Of a DNA stretch of 64,000 bases, positions 1 through 8,943 are shown piece by piece. The translations under genes were made by a program, and so were the position numbers. This DNA is from Deltaproteobacteria bacterium. Lineage in GTDB: Bacteria; JAGRBM01; JAHCIT01. The stretch spans positions 1-64,000 of the forward strand of contig JAHCIT010000007.1 of assembly GCA_026129095.1 (NCBI GenBank). Reading direction: 5' to 3'. Under the pieces are notes generated by a model. It saw only the letters and a list, made by a program, of their open reading frames with translations. It searched no databases and had not been told where the DNA came from. Numbering within the stretch: position 1 is the first letter of the stretch; the number at the start of each line of letters is the position of its first letter.

Positions 1-1665
1 TCCCGCACGCGAAAGATCATCAAGGAGCCCTTCCTCTGCCTTGCTGGCCTTCCGGCTTCCGTCCTTCACATAGGCACCAAGTCCGTACCGGGGGAGTTCC
101 AGCTTATTGATGATGTCGACGATTTTTACCGAATAGAGCTGGGCGTACTGATCGTTGATCTCGAACTTCTGTGTTTTTGGCATCCGGTCCGGGAAATACG
201 ATCTCGTGCCGTCACCCATCTCCAGATACTTTCTGCCGTTCTTGGGATCGGTTTTGGCGTAATGCTCTTTCACGAACCCGCGAGTACGGCGAATCAGGAA
301 CAGCCGCATGAGGTTGCGCCAGTCTTCGGAATACTCGCTCTTGTCGAACGCCTTCAGCGTCGTCGGATGGCACGAGTGCCTGGCGACAAATGCCTTATCG
401 CCGCCGATCTGCCGGATCGCCCGCTCCGGCCGGATACCAAGATCATCCGTCTCGTTCATGAACAGACCGAGTTGGCTGGAAAGATCCCGGTATTCCTTGT
501 TGTATGGTGTCGCGGTCAGTAGAACGCAGCGGCTCCCGTTCTCATGGATATATTGCTGAAGCCTTTTGAATCTTTTGCCTTCTCGATTTCTCAGATTATG
601 GCTTTCGTCGATGATGACGAGATCGTAGACGTGGTTGATTTCGTCCAGTTGCGTCAGGATTTCGCTCTGGGAGAGCACGCGCGCGGCAATCTTGAAATGC
701 TCCGCGTACTCCTCCCACATTTTCTTCAGGTTTTTCGGGCAGACAATCAGAATTCTCGACCGCTGATCTTCCTGGAAGACCTTCGCAAGTGCCGACGCGA
801 CCATCGTTTTGCCGAGGCCGACCACATCCCCGATCATCACCCCGCCGTATTCGTTGACGTGATAGGCGGCTATCTGAACGGCTTTCTCCTGAAACGGCAG
901 CAGGACCCCGCGGAATTCCTGCGGCAATGAAAACGTCCGGACGCCCTCACGCGCCAGCTCCGACAGGTGGTAGGCCATTTTGAGGTAGATGAAGTAAGGG
1001 GGGACGATCTCTTCACTCGCCCAGCTATCCTCGATTGCCTGAATCAGCTCTTCCGAAACATCAAAGCATTTCGGATCATTCCATCGATCATTGAACCACT
1101 GAAGAAGTTCGGCGCATGCGCCGTTCTCTTCGACCGTAACGTTTAACTCGCCCTGTTTCTCAAGCCCGGACCGGGTGAGGTTGCTGCTGCCAACGACGGC
1201 ATGGAACGGCTTCACGGAGTGGTCATAATGGAAAAGGTAGAGCTTCGCGTGCAGCCGGTGAGGGTAAAGCTTTACCGAAACCTGCTTATTCTTGAGTTGC
1301 CGATAGAGCTGCCGAAGTCCCGCTTCGTCGACGTTGCTGAACGAACCGTAGGAAAGCTGCTCCCGTAAGCTCTTCGCCATCTCCCGACGGAGTTCTTTCA
1401 ACTCCTCCAGGCCGAGCAGACTTTTCTTCGACATGCCATCGCCAATGATCTCGTCGATTTCCGCAGCGGCGCTGACGTGCATCCCGATCAGCAACCGGCA
1501 TCGGTTTTCATCGGTGCCAGTCCATGCATCTAATGGTCCCGCGATCCCCCTCCATCCGCGCAGGTTAAAGTAACCCACACAAAAATCCGCTCGCTTTGCG
1601 GATTTCAGCCAATCGTTCAGGTTCGGGAGGAGCTTCTTGTCGATATTGTCGAGAATTGTCGGCAC
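1..1665 (-). CDS. PLD-domain SNF2-type helicase, truncated by the window edge
   Basis: This is the N-terminal 555 residues of a larger protein; the C-terminus lies off the left edge. A GTG at 1665 is preceded by GGAGG about 6 nt upstream. Residues ~1-230 form a phospholipase D-like domain, with the HAK motif at 139-141 followed by GSSNLTRSG. Residues ~255 onward are an SF2/SNF2 ATPase: GLGKT with K286, DESH at 353-356 and LLTATP near 382. PLD plus SNF2 helicases occur in restriction-like and anti-phage loci, where the PLD part may be a nuclease or DNA-binding module. No partner methyltransferase is visible, because the neighbouring gene would lie off the edge. The family call is strong; the defence role is inferred. 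Confidence 0.85.
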   Translation of the reverse strand, partial: MPTILDNIDKKLLPNLNDWLKSAKRADFCVGYFNLRGWRGIAGPLDAWTGTDENRCRLLIGMHVSAAAEIDEIIGDGMSKKSLLGLEELKELRREMAKSLREQLSYGSFSNVDEAGLRQLYRQLKNKQVSVKLYPHRLHAKLYLFHYDHSVKPFHAVVGSSNLTRSGLEKQGELNVTVEENGACAELLQWFNDRWNDPKCFDVSEELIQAIEDSWASEEIVPPYFIYLKMAYHLSELAREGVRTFSLPQEFRGVLLPFQEKAVQIAAYHVNEYGGVMIGDVVGLGKTMVASALAKVFQEDQRSRILIVCPKNLKKMWEEYAEHFKIAARVLSQSEILTQLDEINHVYDLVIIDESHNLRNREGKRFKRLQQYIHENGSRCVLLTATPYNKEYRDLSSQLGLFMNETDDLGIRPERAIRQIGGDKAFVARHSCHPTTLKAFDKSEYSEDWRNLMRLFLIRRTRGFVKEHYAKTDPKNGRKYLEMGDGTRSYFPDRMPKTQKFEINDQYAQLYSVKIVDIINKLELPRYGLGAYVKDGSRKASKAEEGLLDDLSRAG

Positions 1666-2485
1666 AGGTCCCCTCCAACCGCCCATTAACCATTTATGCC
1701 AGATCAGATTTTATAACCGAGTAACGCAATGCCTTCAACGATTTCGAAAATTCTTTGGGCTATCCGTTTTTGATTGAGACGGCGGGAGCATCACTTCCGC
1801 CCGTGACAGGAGGTGTGTCGGTAAAGACGGGCTTCCGCAGAAAATGGCCTGACCCGTCCAAAGCAACCGGCCCTAGTCTATCAATTAGGACTCGGCTCTA
1901 ATGTTCGGTCCCAATAACCCGGAAGCGCGACAACCCATGCACCACCTCATGGCGGCTGCCGTGCCGTCTCATATGCCGCAGATAGGCCGGTGACGGGAGT
2001 CCGCCGCCACGGAGACGACCCGTCGCCGACAAAAAGCGGAACCGGAACCGGGCCGACGACGAATCCGAGAGGCAGCCTTCAATTTTATCAATCGGTTAAG
2101 GGCTAATCAGTGGTACCACCACCCACCACCGACGGAAGCGGCCAGATCCCAAGAAGCTTGGAACCCCTTGAAGCTGCAAGCCTTTCGGCGATCCTGGTTT
2201 TAGAGACTTCGGGGGAAAGCAATTTTACCGGCCAAAAGCCCCGACCTCAGCAACACCTGATACCCACCGTGCCCAAACCCAAGCCCCCACCCTCCAACCA
2301 TTTATTTCTATTGGGGAAAAACTGAAAAGTGGGGGTTAGGTGGGGGCTTTGTGAGTTTTACATCCCTTGGACCCCGGAGTTCTATCGAAGCCGGAAGCCC
2401 CCGGACACAATTGTGCCCTTTTCAGGGACACTGATGTGCAAAGGGTCTGACGCTTGAGCGGCAGCTAACTTATGGAAATTACAAA
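1666..2485. other. 820-bp stretch without a convincing gene
   Basis: Neither strand shows a reading frame with plausible start, length and codon use. The text is more AT-rich and irregular than the metabolic genes to the right. It contains one clear inverted repeat (2281-2349), annotated separately. I found no tRNA end, integrase or duplicated target site that would mark an island boundary. It separates the helicase gene from the conserved metabolic genes. Confidence 0.5.
2281..2349. repeat. 11-bp perfect inverted repeat with 47-bp spacer
   Basis: AAGCCCCCACC at 2281-2291 is repeated in reverse complement, GGTGGGGGCTT, at 2339-2349. The arms match exactly and enclose an A-rich middle. The spacer is too long and lacks a following T-run for an ordinary terminator. 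It could be a remnant end of a mobile element or a protein-binding site; nothing nearby decides between them. Confidence 0.45.
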
Positions 2486-2647
2486 TCAGGCCGCTTCGTC
2501 AGCTGTCACAAGAAACTCTTTGATGAGTGCATCGGTTTCGTTGATTTCACCCTGATGATCCAGATACAGGGTTCGAAGGTCGTCACCGACGGCCCGCCAA
2601 AATTTCAGTATCGAAATCAGAACCCGGCGATTTTCTCCTCGCCCTGT
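2486..2647 (-). pseudogene. start-less reading frame overlapping the end of the lipocalin-like gene
   Basis: This minus-strand frame is open from about 2647 to a TGA at 2486-2488. It encodes a protein-like, acidic tail ending in KEFLVTADEAA, with coding-like codon choice. It contains no ATG or TTG, and its only GTG lies near the 3' end. It overlaps the last ~10 codons of the upstream gene in the -1 frame. It may be a gene remnant, the missing C-terminus of a frameshifted gene, or an assembly indel. I cannot name a family. Confidence 0.3.
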
Positions 2648-3705
2648 TTATCGCGGAAGCCGACAGGGGTGCCGTCCTCGTCGATCTGGTCGAGAAACTC
2701 GGATATTCCAAAACCCGACCGCTCCGCCGGAGCGGAAACACCCGGAGTCACCTCGCGGCACCGGTATTCGGTGAGTCCTTCGGTGATGCGGGTAAGGTAT
2801 TTCGTGCCGTCGGGTGCTGTCCGCCGGTGCCGCAGCGGGATGAGCGACAGCACCCTGCCTTCCATCTCGTATTCCCGGTCGTCATCGGTTCTTACCCAGA
2901 CCTTGAGCGAGGTCTGGTAGAAGCTGCTGTCCCATTCGGGCAGAACCCGGGCCTGCCCGATCCGCTGGTAGATCCCGTTTTCGAGAACCATTCCGGTGGC
3001 GACCTTGGGCCCCGCGCCGAGCTTCACGACCGACACCATGGCGCCGAAATCGCCGCCGAAATTCATCGGCAGCCAGCGGTACCAGTGGATATTGGACCAG
3101 TGGCGCGGTCCCCAGGAGTGGTCCCGGAGGCCGAAGCCCTCGATCTTCCAGGTGCTGCCGCCGATCCGGACCGTGCCGGAGCCGGACATGTGCTGCTCGG
3201 TGTGCCCCTTTGCAAATCCGGCGACGTCCGGCAGTGGCGAACCGTTCGCCAGGACGCGGATGCCGCCGTGCATCGGGGAGATGCCGGTGAAATCCAGGCT
3301 GATTCCGGCGTCCTCGACCGGATTGTTCTTGAACGCATGGGAGGGGTCCGCCATTTCATGGGGCCGCTCCATGACGTAGAGCTTTCCCTGATAGCCCAGC
3401 GTGAGCCTCCTGAACGGCTCGACTACCTGGAACCGCATGCCGCCCGCATTGAACGATTTGTTGTCCGCGATCTTCGGCTTGTCGTGCATGAAGGCCACCC
3501 GGCCATCGGGCAGGTAGACGCAGCAGGACATCTCCGCGTGTCCCTCGTTCACCCGGTTGCCGAGCCGGAACCACCCGCCGATCCGCTGCCGCGGATCGAT
3601 CAGGTTGAAATACATGCTTTCGTTGTAGTTGGGCTTGCCCTCGTCGGGGTGCATGAAATCGTCGTCGGGGTTGATGACGAACTTTGTGAAATGCTGCCGC
3701 GCCAT
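2617..3705 (-). CDS. lipocalin-like (CrtC/AttH-type, DUF7064/7065-like) protein
   Basis: The product has 362 residues. The order of Trp/Gly-rich beta segments, including WFRLGNRVNEGHAEM, the MHGG motif near the middle and the later DHSWGPRHW segment, fits two lipocalin-like domains of the kind found in hydroxyneurosporene synthase-like and AttH-like proteins. Such proteins are thought to bind or modify hydrophobic molecules. The start at 3705 has AGGAG 6 nt upstream, inside the stop region of the preceding phosphotransferase gene 9 bp away, so the two form an operon. The substrate is unknown, but pairing with an ACAD10-type kinase suggests acyl or lipid chemistry. No signal peptide is evident. 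Confidence 0.65.
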   Translation of the reverse strand: MARQHFTKFVINPDDDFMHPDEGKPNYNESMYFNLIDPRQRIGGWFRLGNRVNEGHAEMSCCVYLPDGRVAFMHDKPKIADNKSFNAGGMRFQVVEPFRRLTLGYQGKLYVMERPHEMADPSHAFKNNPVEDAGISLDFTGISPMHGGIRVLANGSPLPDVAGFAKGHTEQHMSGSGTVRIGGSTWKIEGFGLRDHSWGPRHWSNIHWYRWLPMNFGGDFGAMVSVVKLGAGPKVATGMVLENGIYQRIGQARVLPEWDSSFYQTSLKVWVRTDDDREYEMEGRVLSLIPLRHRRTAPDGTKYLTRITEGLTEYRCREVTPGVSAPAERSGFGISEFLDQIDEDGTPVGFRDKQGEEKIAGF

Positions 3706-3714
3706 GCCTGACTC

Positions 3715-4809
3715 CTAGTTTCCGATCCGGTCCGCTACCTGGCGGTAGGCCAGATCGGCGAGCAACCGGACCGCCGGGCCGAACATGGCCGCCCGCGACG
3801 AACTGGCGTTGCCGTCCAGATGCCGCCTGACGATGCCCTGGATGATCGCCGCCCCGCGAAACATTCCGAAGGCCATGAAATACCTGTAGTCAGGGATCGC
3901 CTCGAGCCCCATCTCCCAGGCGTAGAGACCAATGTATTCGGCCTCGGTCGGGATGCCGAGTTCGGCAAACTTCACGCCCATCAGCCCCGACTGGCCGCCC
4001 ATCTTGCCGGCCATCGGGTTGTTCGGCACGTAGTAGAGCATGGTGTTTGCCGTGAGATCGACCAGCGGATGCCCCAGCGTGGAGAGTTCCCAGTCGAGCA
4101 CGGCGACGATCTTCGGTTCCACCGGGTGGAACACCACGTTATCGAGCCGGTAGTCGCCGTGCATGATCGTGGTCCAGTCGTCCTTGGGGAGGTGATCCGG
4201 GAACCACGCCATGAGCCTGTCCATCGATTCGATGTCGTGGGTCTTTGTGCGGGTGTACTGGTCCTTCCAGAGCGCCACCTGACGGCCCATGTAGTTGGCC
4301 GGCTTGCCGTAGTCGGCCAGCCCCGCCGCGTTCCAGTCGATCCGGTGGAGCCTCGCCAGAACCCGGACCATGTCGGAATACATCTCCCGGCGCTCCTCCG
4401 GTGCCGCAACCTCCGGCATCGCGGGGTTCCGGAATATCCGTCCCTGTACCGCTTCCATGACGAAGAACGGGGTTCCGATGACGGAATTGTCCTCACAGAG
4501 GGCAAAGGTTCTGGGAACCGGCACGCCGCTCGACTGGAGCGCCGTGATGATCCGGTATTCCCGCTCGACGGCATGGGCCGATTTTTCCAGCTTGCCTGGC
4601 GGCTTCTTGCGGATGACGTAGTTCCGTCCAGGCGTCAGGGCGGCGAAGGTGGGGTTCGACTGGCCGCCTTCGAACTGCTGCACTTTCAGCGGACCGTGGT
4701 AGCCATCGACGTGGGCGGCCATGTACCGGTCCAGCGAGTCCGCATCGAATCTCTGCGACTCCCGCACATCGACCAGTTCTCCGGGCAAGCGTCCCGCCGG
4801 TTCTGTCAT
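3715..4809 (-). CDS. phosphotransferase family protein (APH/ACAD10-11 N-domain type)
   Basis: The 364-residue protein has an aminoglycoside-phosphotransferase-like kinase fold. The catalytic loop is HGDYRLDN (217-224) and the metal-binding motif DWE lies at 239-241. The N-lobe carries GGQSNPTF (glycine loop) near 48-55 and a Lys pair near 68-69. This subgroup matches the kinase domains of eukaryotic ACAD10/11, which phosphorylate 4-hydroxyacyl-CoAs, rather than antibiotic resistance enzymes. Bacterial relatives usually sit among acyl-CoA genes, as here. The ATG has GGAGG about 11 nt upstream. A perfect 22-bp palindrome 36 bp upstream of the start probably controls it. It is the first gene of a two-gene operon. 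Confidence 0.85.
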   Translation of the reverse strand: MTEPAGRLPGELVDVRESQRFDADSLDRYMAAHVDGYHGPLKVQQFEGGQSNPTFAALTPGRNYVIRKKPPGKLEKSAHAVEREYRIITALQSSGVPVPRTFALCEDNSVIGTPFFVMEAVQGRIFRNPAMPEVAAPEERREMYSDMVRVLARLHRIDWNAAGLADYGKPANYMGRQVALWKDQYTRTKTHDIESMDRLMAWFPDHLPKDDWTTIMHGDYRLDNVVFHPVEPKIVAVLDWELSTLGHPLVDLTANTMLYYVPNNPMAGKMGGQSGLMGVKFAELGIPTEAEYIGLYAWEMGLEAIPDYRYFMAFGMFRGAAIIQGIVRRHLDGNASSSRAAMFGPAVRLLADLAYRQVADRIGN

Positions 4810-4844
4810 AAGGTGCCGTCCTCCGTCGCCGGGGAACCTATCAT

Positions 4845-4866
4845 ATTGACTGACATGTCAGTCAAT
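4845..4866. promoter_or_regulatory. perfect 22-bp palindrome, TetR-type operator candidate
   Basis: The site reads ATTGACT, GACATGTC, AGTCAAT and is exactly self-complementary over 22 bp. It lies 36 bp upstream of the phosphotransferase start, and the left arm contains TTGACT, which resembles a -35 box. Length and symmetry fit a TetR-family operator. The same 7-bp arms recur at 38883-38900. Confidence 0.6.
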
Positions 4867-5071
4867 CACGGAGCCAGGAATACGAGGAAAATCAGGCTAG
4901 GGGAAAAGGGCTGAAAATGGGCCCGTTACCAATTTTACTGCGGGGAACTCGGTTCCCGTGTTCGCAGAGGCCGTCTACCATTGATTTCCCCGCCGCAATG
5001 CAGATACACGGAGTCCACAATAATCAGGCCTGCTTGTCCGCAACCGGACGAAAACCACGGGGAATCACGGC

Positions 5072-6100
5072 ATGACCGCACCTCTCGATCCTTCTCACAT
5101 ACTCCAGACCGGATTCGGATTCTGGCCCGCCCGGACGCTCTTGAGCGCCGTGGAACTGGAACTGTTCACGAAGCTGGGCGATGAGGCCCTGACGGCTCCG
5201 GAACTGGGCAAACGGCTGGGGCTTCACCCCAGGGGGTTCCACGATTTCTTCGATAGCCTCGTCGCCCTCGGCCTGCTGTCGCGGGATGGCGACGGGGAAA
5301 GCAGCCGCTATAAAAACACGCCCCAAACGGCGCATTTCCTCGACAAGAAGAAGGCCGAAAACTACGTCGGCGGAATCCTGGAAATGGCCGGGGCCCGTTT
5401 GTACCGATTCTGGGGCGATCTCACCGAGGCGCTCCGGACCGGCAAGCCCCAGAACGAGATCAAGCACACGGGCGCACCGATGTTCGAGGAACTGTACCGG
5501 TCGCCGGAACGGCTCGAACAGTTCATGTCCGCCATGGCGGGAATCTCCCGCGGGAACTTTCAGGCGCTCATGGAGAAGTTCGATTTCTCCCCCTACAAGA
5601 CCCTCTGCGACGTGGGCGGAGCCACCGGCCTCCTGTCCATCCTGGCCGCCAGACACCACCCGCATCTTGAGTGCCTCAGCTTCGACCTGCCGGTCGTTCA
5701 GCCCATCGCCACCCGGCATATCGAAAAGGCCGGAGTCGCCGGGCGCGTGAAAGCCGTAGCGGGGGATTTCTTCAAGGAAGGTCTCCCGAAAACTGACGTG
5801 ATCACGATGGGGATGATCCTGCATGACTGGAATCTCGAGGGTAAAATGCGGCTGATCCGGCTCGCCCATGACGCCCTGCCCGAAGGCGGTGCCTTCATCG
5901 CCATCGAAAACCTCATCGACGATGCCCGCCGTGAAAACGCATTCGGCCTGGGCATGTCGCTCAACATGCTGATCGAGTTTGGCGACGCCTTCGACTACAC
6001 CGGCGCCGATTTCTCCCGCTGGTGCAGGGAGGCCGGATTCCGCCGGACCGAAGTCCTGCACCTGAACGGTCCCTGCAGCGCGGCCATCGCCTACAAGTAG
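5072..6100 (+). CDS. SAM-dependent O-methyltransferase (Methyltransf_2 type)
   Basis: The 342-residue protein begins with a winged-helix dimerisation domain (~10-95) and continues with a Rossmann methyltransferase domain. The SAM motif DVGGATG is at 180-186, the acidic loop FDLP at 204-207, and HILHDW-like MILHDW at 248-253, where the His is the usual general base in plant-type and acetylserotonin-type O-methyltransferases. The substrate cannot be read from sequence; small phenolic or polyketide hydroxyls are typical for the family. It is a single gene between the divergent APH operon and the symporter pair, with a 43-bp gap downstream. Confidence 0.85.
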   Translation: MTAPLDPSHILQTGFGFWPARTLLSAVELELFTKLGDEALTAPELGKRLGLHPRGFHDFFDSLVALGLLSRDGDGESSRYKNTPQTAHFLDKKKAENYVGGILEMAGARLYRFWGDLTEALRTGKPQNEIKHTGAPMFEELYRSPERLEQFMSAMAGISRGNFQALMEKFDFSPYKTLCDVGGATGLLSILAARHHPHLECLSFDLPVVQPIATRHIEKAGVAGRVKAVAGDFFKEGLPKTDVITMGMILHDWNLEGKMRLIRLAHDALPEGGAFIAIENLIDDARRENAFGLGMSLNMLIEFGDAFDYTGADFSRWCREAGFRRTEVLHLNGPCSAAIAYK

Positions 6101-6143
6101 AAGGTTGCCACGGGGCCTGCCCCAAGGTACGACCCTGTTCCTG

Positions 6144-6452
6144 ATGACAGGCCAGCCACCTCCCGATACCCGCTCCTACTGGCGCGAGCATTTGAGACTG
6201 ATCGCCCTGCTGCTGGCGGTCTGGTTCACCGTGTCGTTCGGATTCGGCATCCTGCTGGCCGACTGGCTCGACCAGTTCCGCTTCTTCGGCTTCAGGCTCG
6301 GATTCTGGTTCGCCCAGCAGGGATCAATCTACCTGTTCGTCGGCCTGATCGCCTTCTATGCCGTACGGATGAACCGCCTGGACCGGAAGCACGGCGTGGA
6401 CAGGTTCGAAACGCCCGCCACACGGCCCCCTGACGGAGGCCCCGCCCACTGA
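6144..6452 (+). CDS. DUF4212 small subunit of sodium/solute symporter
   Basis: The product is a 102-residue membrane protein with two hydrophobic helices (about 18-40 and 58-76) and the YWREHLRLI entry typical of DUF4212. Proteins of this family are encoded directly before large sodium:solute symporters of the VC_2705 subfamily, and probably form a two-part transporter. The ATG at 6144 was preferred over an in-frame TTG at 6105, because the extension adds no conserved sequence. Its TGA overlaps the ATG of the next gene (ATGA), so translation is coupled. Confidence 0.8.
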   Translation: MTGQPPPDTRSYWREHLRLIALLLAVWFTVSFGFGILLADWLDQFRFFGFRLGFWFAQQGSIYLFVGLIAFYAVRMNRLDRKHGVDRFETPATRPPDGGPAH

Positions 6453-8203
6453 TGAGCGTCCAGACGTGGACATACATCATCGTGGGCCTGTCGTTCGCCC
6501 TCTACATCGGCATCGCCATCTGGTCGAAAGTCGCCTCGACCCGCGAGTTCTACGTTGCCGGCCGTGGCGTCCATCCCGTCACCAACGGACTTGCCACCGC
6601 CGCCGACTGGATGTCGGCGGCATCGTTCATCTCGATGGCGGGCCTGATCGCCTTCGATGGCCGGGACGGCTCCAGGTATCTCATGGGGTGGACAGGTGGC
6701 TACGTGTTACTTGCCCTTCTGCTCGCCCCGTATCTTAGGAAATTCGGCAAGTTCACGGTGCCCGACTTCGTGGGCGACCGGTATTACTCCACTACCGCAA
6801 GGCTCGTGGCCGTGGTCTGCGTGCTGTTCGTCTCCTTCACCTATATCGCCGGCCAGATGCGCGGAGTGGGGATCGTCTTTTCCCGGTTCCTGAACGTCAG
6901 CATCGACAATGGCGTCATTGTCGGAATGATCATCGTTTTTTCCTACGCCGTGCTGGGCGGAATGAAGGGGATCACCTACACGCAGGTCGCGCAGTATTGC
7001 GTGCTGATCTTCGCGTTCATGGTCCCGGCCGTTTTCATTTCGCTACTACTGACGGGCCACCCGGTACCGCAGACCGGCTTTGGCGGGAGGCTGCTTGGGA
7101 GCGGGGAGTATCTCCTCGACCGGCTGGACGGCCTCACCACCGAACTGGGCTTTGGCGAATATACTGCCGGCAGGAAATCCACCATCGACGTCCTGTGCAT
7201 TACCGCCGCCCTGATGGTGGGGACCGCGGGCCTGCCTCATGTCATCATCCGGTTCTTCACGGTGCCGAGCGCCAGGGATGCCCGTGTCTCGGCCGGATGG
7301 ACACTGCTGTTCATCGCCATCCTCTATACCACGGCTCCGGCTGTGGCGGCTTTTGCCCGCGTGAACCTGATCGAGTCGGTCAGCAACACCGCCTACACGG
7401 AAACCCCGGACTGGTTCCGCCGCTGGGAGACGACCGGGCTGGTCGCCTGGATGGACAAGGACGCCGATGGCCGCATCGCCTATGTCGCCGGTGACCCGTT
7501 TGCCGGGAAACCGGTATTCACCGGTGAAACCGGCAGAAACGGAGAGCGGTTGCTGTCCAACACGGCCAGTCCGGGCCGCAACGAACTTTATATAGATCCT
7601 GACATCATGGTGCTGGCAAATCCCGAAATTGCCCACCTGCCGGCATGGGTCATCGCGCTGGTGGCGGCCGGCGGTCTTGCCGCCGCACTCTCGACGGCGG
7701 CAGGGCTTCTGCTCGTCATCTCGACGGCGATCTCCCACGACCTGCTGAAGAAGGCGCTCCTGCCCGAGATCACCGACGAGCGCGAACTGCTGTTCGCCCG
7801 TGTGGCGGCCGGTGCGGCAGTACTCGCCGCCGCCTGGTTCGGCATTCACCCCCCGGGCTTCGTGGCCCAGGTGGTTGCCTTCGCCTTCGGTCTGGCGGCG
7901 GCGACTTTTTTCCCGGTGCTGGTTCTGGGGGTTTTTTCGAAACGGGTGAACCGCGAGGGCGCCATCGCCGGCATGGTAATGGGCCTCGTATTCACCTTCG
8001 GCTATATCGTGAAGTTCAAGTTCGTGAGCCCGGAGCTGAACACCCCCGCCCACTGGTGGCTTGGCATTTCACCGGAAGGAATAGGCACCGTCGGCATGCT
8101 CATCAATACGGCAGTCATGATCGCCGTCAGCGCCCTGACGCCGCCGCCACCGGACGATGTTCAGAAGATGATCGAGGAAATCCGGCTGCCCGGAGAGCGT
8201 TAG
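6452..8203 (+). CDS. sodium:solute symporter, VC_2705 subfamily
   Basis: The 583-residue, multi-helix inner membrane transporter belongs to the SSS family. Family marks include the early REFYVAGR motif and GLATAADWMSAASFISMAG (about 45-65). The large periplasmic-type insertion around residues 305-380 (WFRRWETTGLVAWMDKDADGRI) is characteristic of the subfamily that travels with DUF4212. Relatives are related to acetate permease ActP, so a short-chain carboxylate is the likeliest substrate, but this is inference. It overlaps the preceding gene by 1 bp and ends convergently, by 4 bp, with the hydroxylase gene. Confidence 0.88.
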   Translation: MSVQTWTYIIVGLSFALYIGIAIWSKVASTREFYVAGRGVHPVTNGLATAADWMSAASFISMAGLIAFDGRDGSRYLMGWTGGYVLLALLLAPYLRKFGKFTVPDFVGDRYYSTTARLVAVVCVLFVSFTYIAGQMRGVGIVFSRFLNVSIDNGVIVGMIIVFSYAVLGGMKGITYTQVAQYCVLIFAFMVPAVFISLLLTGHPVPQTGFGGRLLGSGEYLLDRLDGLTTELGFGEYTAGRKSTIDVLCITAALMVGTAGLPHVIIRFFTVPSARDARVSAGWTLLFIAILYTTAPAVAAFARVNLIESVSNTAYTETPDWFRRWETTGLVAWMDKDADGRIAYVAGDPFAGKPVFTGETGRNGERLLSNTASPGRNELYIDPDIMVLANPEIAHLPAWVIALVAAGGLAAALSTAAGLLLVISTAISHDLLKKALLPEITDERELLFARVAAGAAVLAAAWFGIHPPGFVAQVVAFAFGLAAATFFPVLVLGVFSKRVNREGAIAGMVMGLVFTFGYIVKFKFVSPELNTPAHWWLGISPEGIGTVGMLINTAVMIAVSALTPPPPDDVQKMIEEIRLPGER

Positions 8204-8880
8204 GACTCCTGCCCCCGCTTCCACGTCCCGTATATCCAGTCGAACACCGGATAGGTAATGTTGAAATTCCACCGGTGCATGAGTGTGGGATCATGGTGAC
8301 GCGTGTGCATCTGGCGGAGCGTATTCATGAACGGAAGTTTTCTCAGCCATGAATCTTCCGGCAGATGATAGGCGAGGTGTAGCCACTCGTAGTTGAGGTA
8401 GTAAGCCGTGATAGTGAAGAGCAGCAACCAGCCGGCGTTCGAGGAAACAGTGAAGCCCGCCGCCAGCGCCAGTGGCACGCCGAAAACGACGATCACGACC
8501 ACAAGAAACCACCAGGGGAACAGGACCATGTGGTAGTCCTGCGTCGATTCGGCCGCCATCGCATCATGCCGGTAGAAATGATGGTGCCTGACTGTATGGC
8601 GCAGGAAACCCGCCTCAAGGCACTTCGTCTTGTGGTGCATGGGACCGCGATGAAAATGGTACTCGCCATAGTTTCCGATCAGGAATCCGGCCGGGACGAT
8701 CATCCATTCCCACCACCGGACATTTTCGAGCCGCGAGAGGCATAGGGCCATTGTCCCGAGCCCAATCGAATTGCTGATGATGAGATGCCGGATGCCCGAG
8801 TAGTTTTTCGGCAATACCTCGCGCCGGTATTCCTCGCGGAACCGGGCGACAGCTTCCGGGATGGCGGATAAACGCTCCAC
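8200..8880 (-). CDS. fatty acid hydroxylase/sterol desaturase superfamily protein
   Basis: The 226-residue membrane enzyme has the di-iron histidine boxes of this superfamily: HFHRGPMHH (75-83), HTVRHHHFYRH (95-105), HLAYH (168-172) and HTRHHDPTLMH (192-202). Hydrophobic helices lie at ~35-70, ~120-142 and ~150-165. It should insert oxygen into, or desaturate, a lipid at the inner membrane; the acceptor is unknown. The start is a GTG at 8880 with no clear ribosome site, so the exact N-terminus is uncertain. The neighbouring TetR gene lies upstream on the same strand. Confidence 0.8.
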   Translation of the reverse strand: MERLSAIPEAVARFREEYRREVLPKNYSGIRHLIISNSIGLGTMALCLSRLENVRWWEWMIVPAGFLIGNYGEYHFHRGPMHHKTKCLEAGFLRHTVRHHHFYRHDAMAAESTQDYHMVLFPWWFLVVVIVVFGVPLALAAGFTVSSNAGWLLLFTITAYYLNYEWLHLAYHLPEDSWLRKLPFMNTLRQMHTRHHDPTLMHRWNFNITYPVFDWIYGTWKRGQES

Positions 8881-8943
8881 GGCTAGTATTCTATCAGCGC
8901 CCGCCGTCCCACTGGAAGCGGGAAAAGTGAACCGGTTTCAGGC

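Noticed and set aside
262-930. Plus-strand open frames over the helicase region
   Set aside because: They run antisense to the helicase, whose minus-strand frame has complete ATPase motifs across the whole interval.
2197-2210. GGTTTTAGAGACTT, similar to a CRISPR repeat start
   Set aside because: It occurs once, with no second repeat or spacer pattern and no cas genes.
2827-3711. A 294-residue plus-strand frame
   Set aside because: It is antisense to the lipocalin-like gene and shows no domain; GC-rich codon structure produces such shadows.
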